From assembly GCA_019136935.1 (NCBI GenBank), contig JAGVTI010000278.1, positions 1 through 6,598 on the forward strand: a DNA stretch of 6,598 bases, read 5' to 3'. Below the pieces are notes generated by a model that saw only the letters and a program-made list of their open reading frames with translations, searched no databases and was not told the origin of the DNA. Source of the stretch: Deltaproteobacteria bacterium. Lineage in GTDB: Bacteria; Desulfobacterota; Syntrophia; Syntrophales; JAAYKM01. Shown one piece after another: positions 6,564-6,598 of the stretch (within the stretch, counting starts at the first letter, position 1; every line of letters begins with the position of its first letter). The position numbers were made by a program, and so were the translations under genes.

Positions 6564-6569
6564 TGTCAA
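6542..6569 (-). promoter_or_regulatory. Possible sigma-70 promoter for dctPQM
   Basis: On the - strand a perfect TTGACA (6569-6564) is followed after 16 nt by TTAACT (6547-6542), matching TATAAT at 3 of 6 positions. It would give a leader of about 215 nt before dctP. The -35 is good, the -10 is poor, and no better pair was found between here and dctP. The rest of 6320-6598 shows no gene I can support. Confidence 0.3.
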
Positions 6570-6598
6570 GGATTATTTTCGGCGCGCGTCCTGAAATT

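Noticed and set aside
1..6598. CRISPR array, tRNA/rRNA, insertion sequence or prophage features
   Set aside because: No regularly spaced repeats, RNA gene folds, transposase motifs or terminal inverted repeats were seen on either strand.

Overview
The window reads as bacterial chromosome, fairly GC-rich by eye. It is densely coded, with five genes covering most of the first 6.3 kb. The combination of a Ktr-type potassium system, a TRAP carboxylate transporter and a fused ADP-forming acyl-CoA synthetase suggests an anaerobic or syntrophic bacterium of the Desulfobacterota (old Deltaproteobacteria) type. That placement is inferred from gene content and protein style; no marker gene is present.

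Layout. Positions 1-1209 (+ strand) hold the 3' end of ktrB (K+ channel-like subunit, cut by the window edge) and a complete ktrA (RCK regulatory subunit). Their junction is tight and probably translationally coupled. Only 6 bp separates the ktrA stop from the stop of the next gene, which lies on the opposite strand. From 6319 down to 1216 everything is on the - strand: dctP (periplasmic binding protein), an 83-nt gap with a 9-bp inverted repeat, dctQ and dctM overlapping by ATGA, a 102-nt gap, then a 697-aa NDP-forming acyl-CoA synthetase. The last 279 bases (6320-6598) are the dctP upstream region. It has no convincing gene but contains a TTGACA box, paired direct repeats, an 8-bp inverted repeat and a marginal 32-codon ORF.

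How the genes work together. DctPQM should import an organic acid using an ion gradient. The synthetase next to it could join that acid to CoA at the cost of only ATP to ADP, or run in reverse to make ATP from an acyl-CoA. The substrate cannot be read from the sequence. KtrAB is a separate unit for K+ homeostasis that converges on this cluster.

The gene families are ordinary and I see no undescribed system. The points worth a second look are the transporter-synthetase pairing, an Arg-to-Ile change in the KtrA nucleotide loop, and the structured DNA upstream of dctP, between dctP and dctQ, and upstream of the synthetase.
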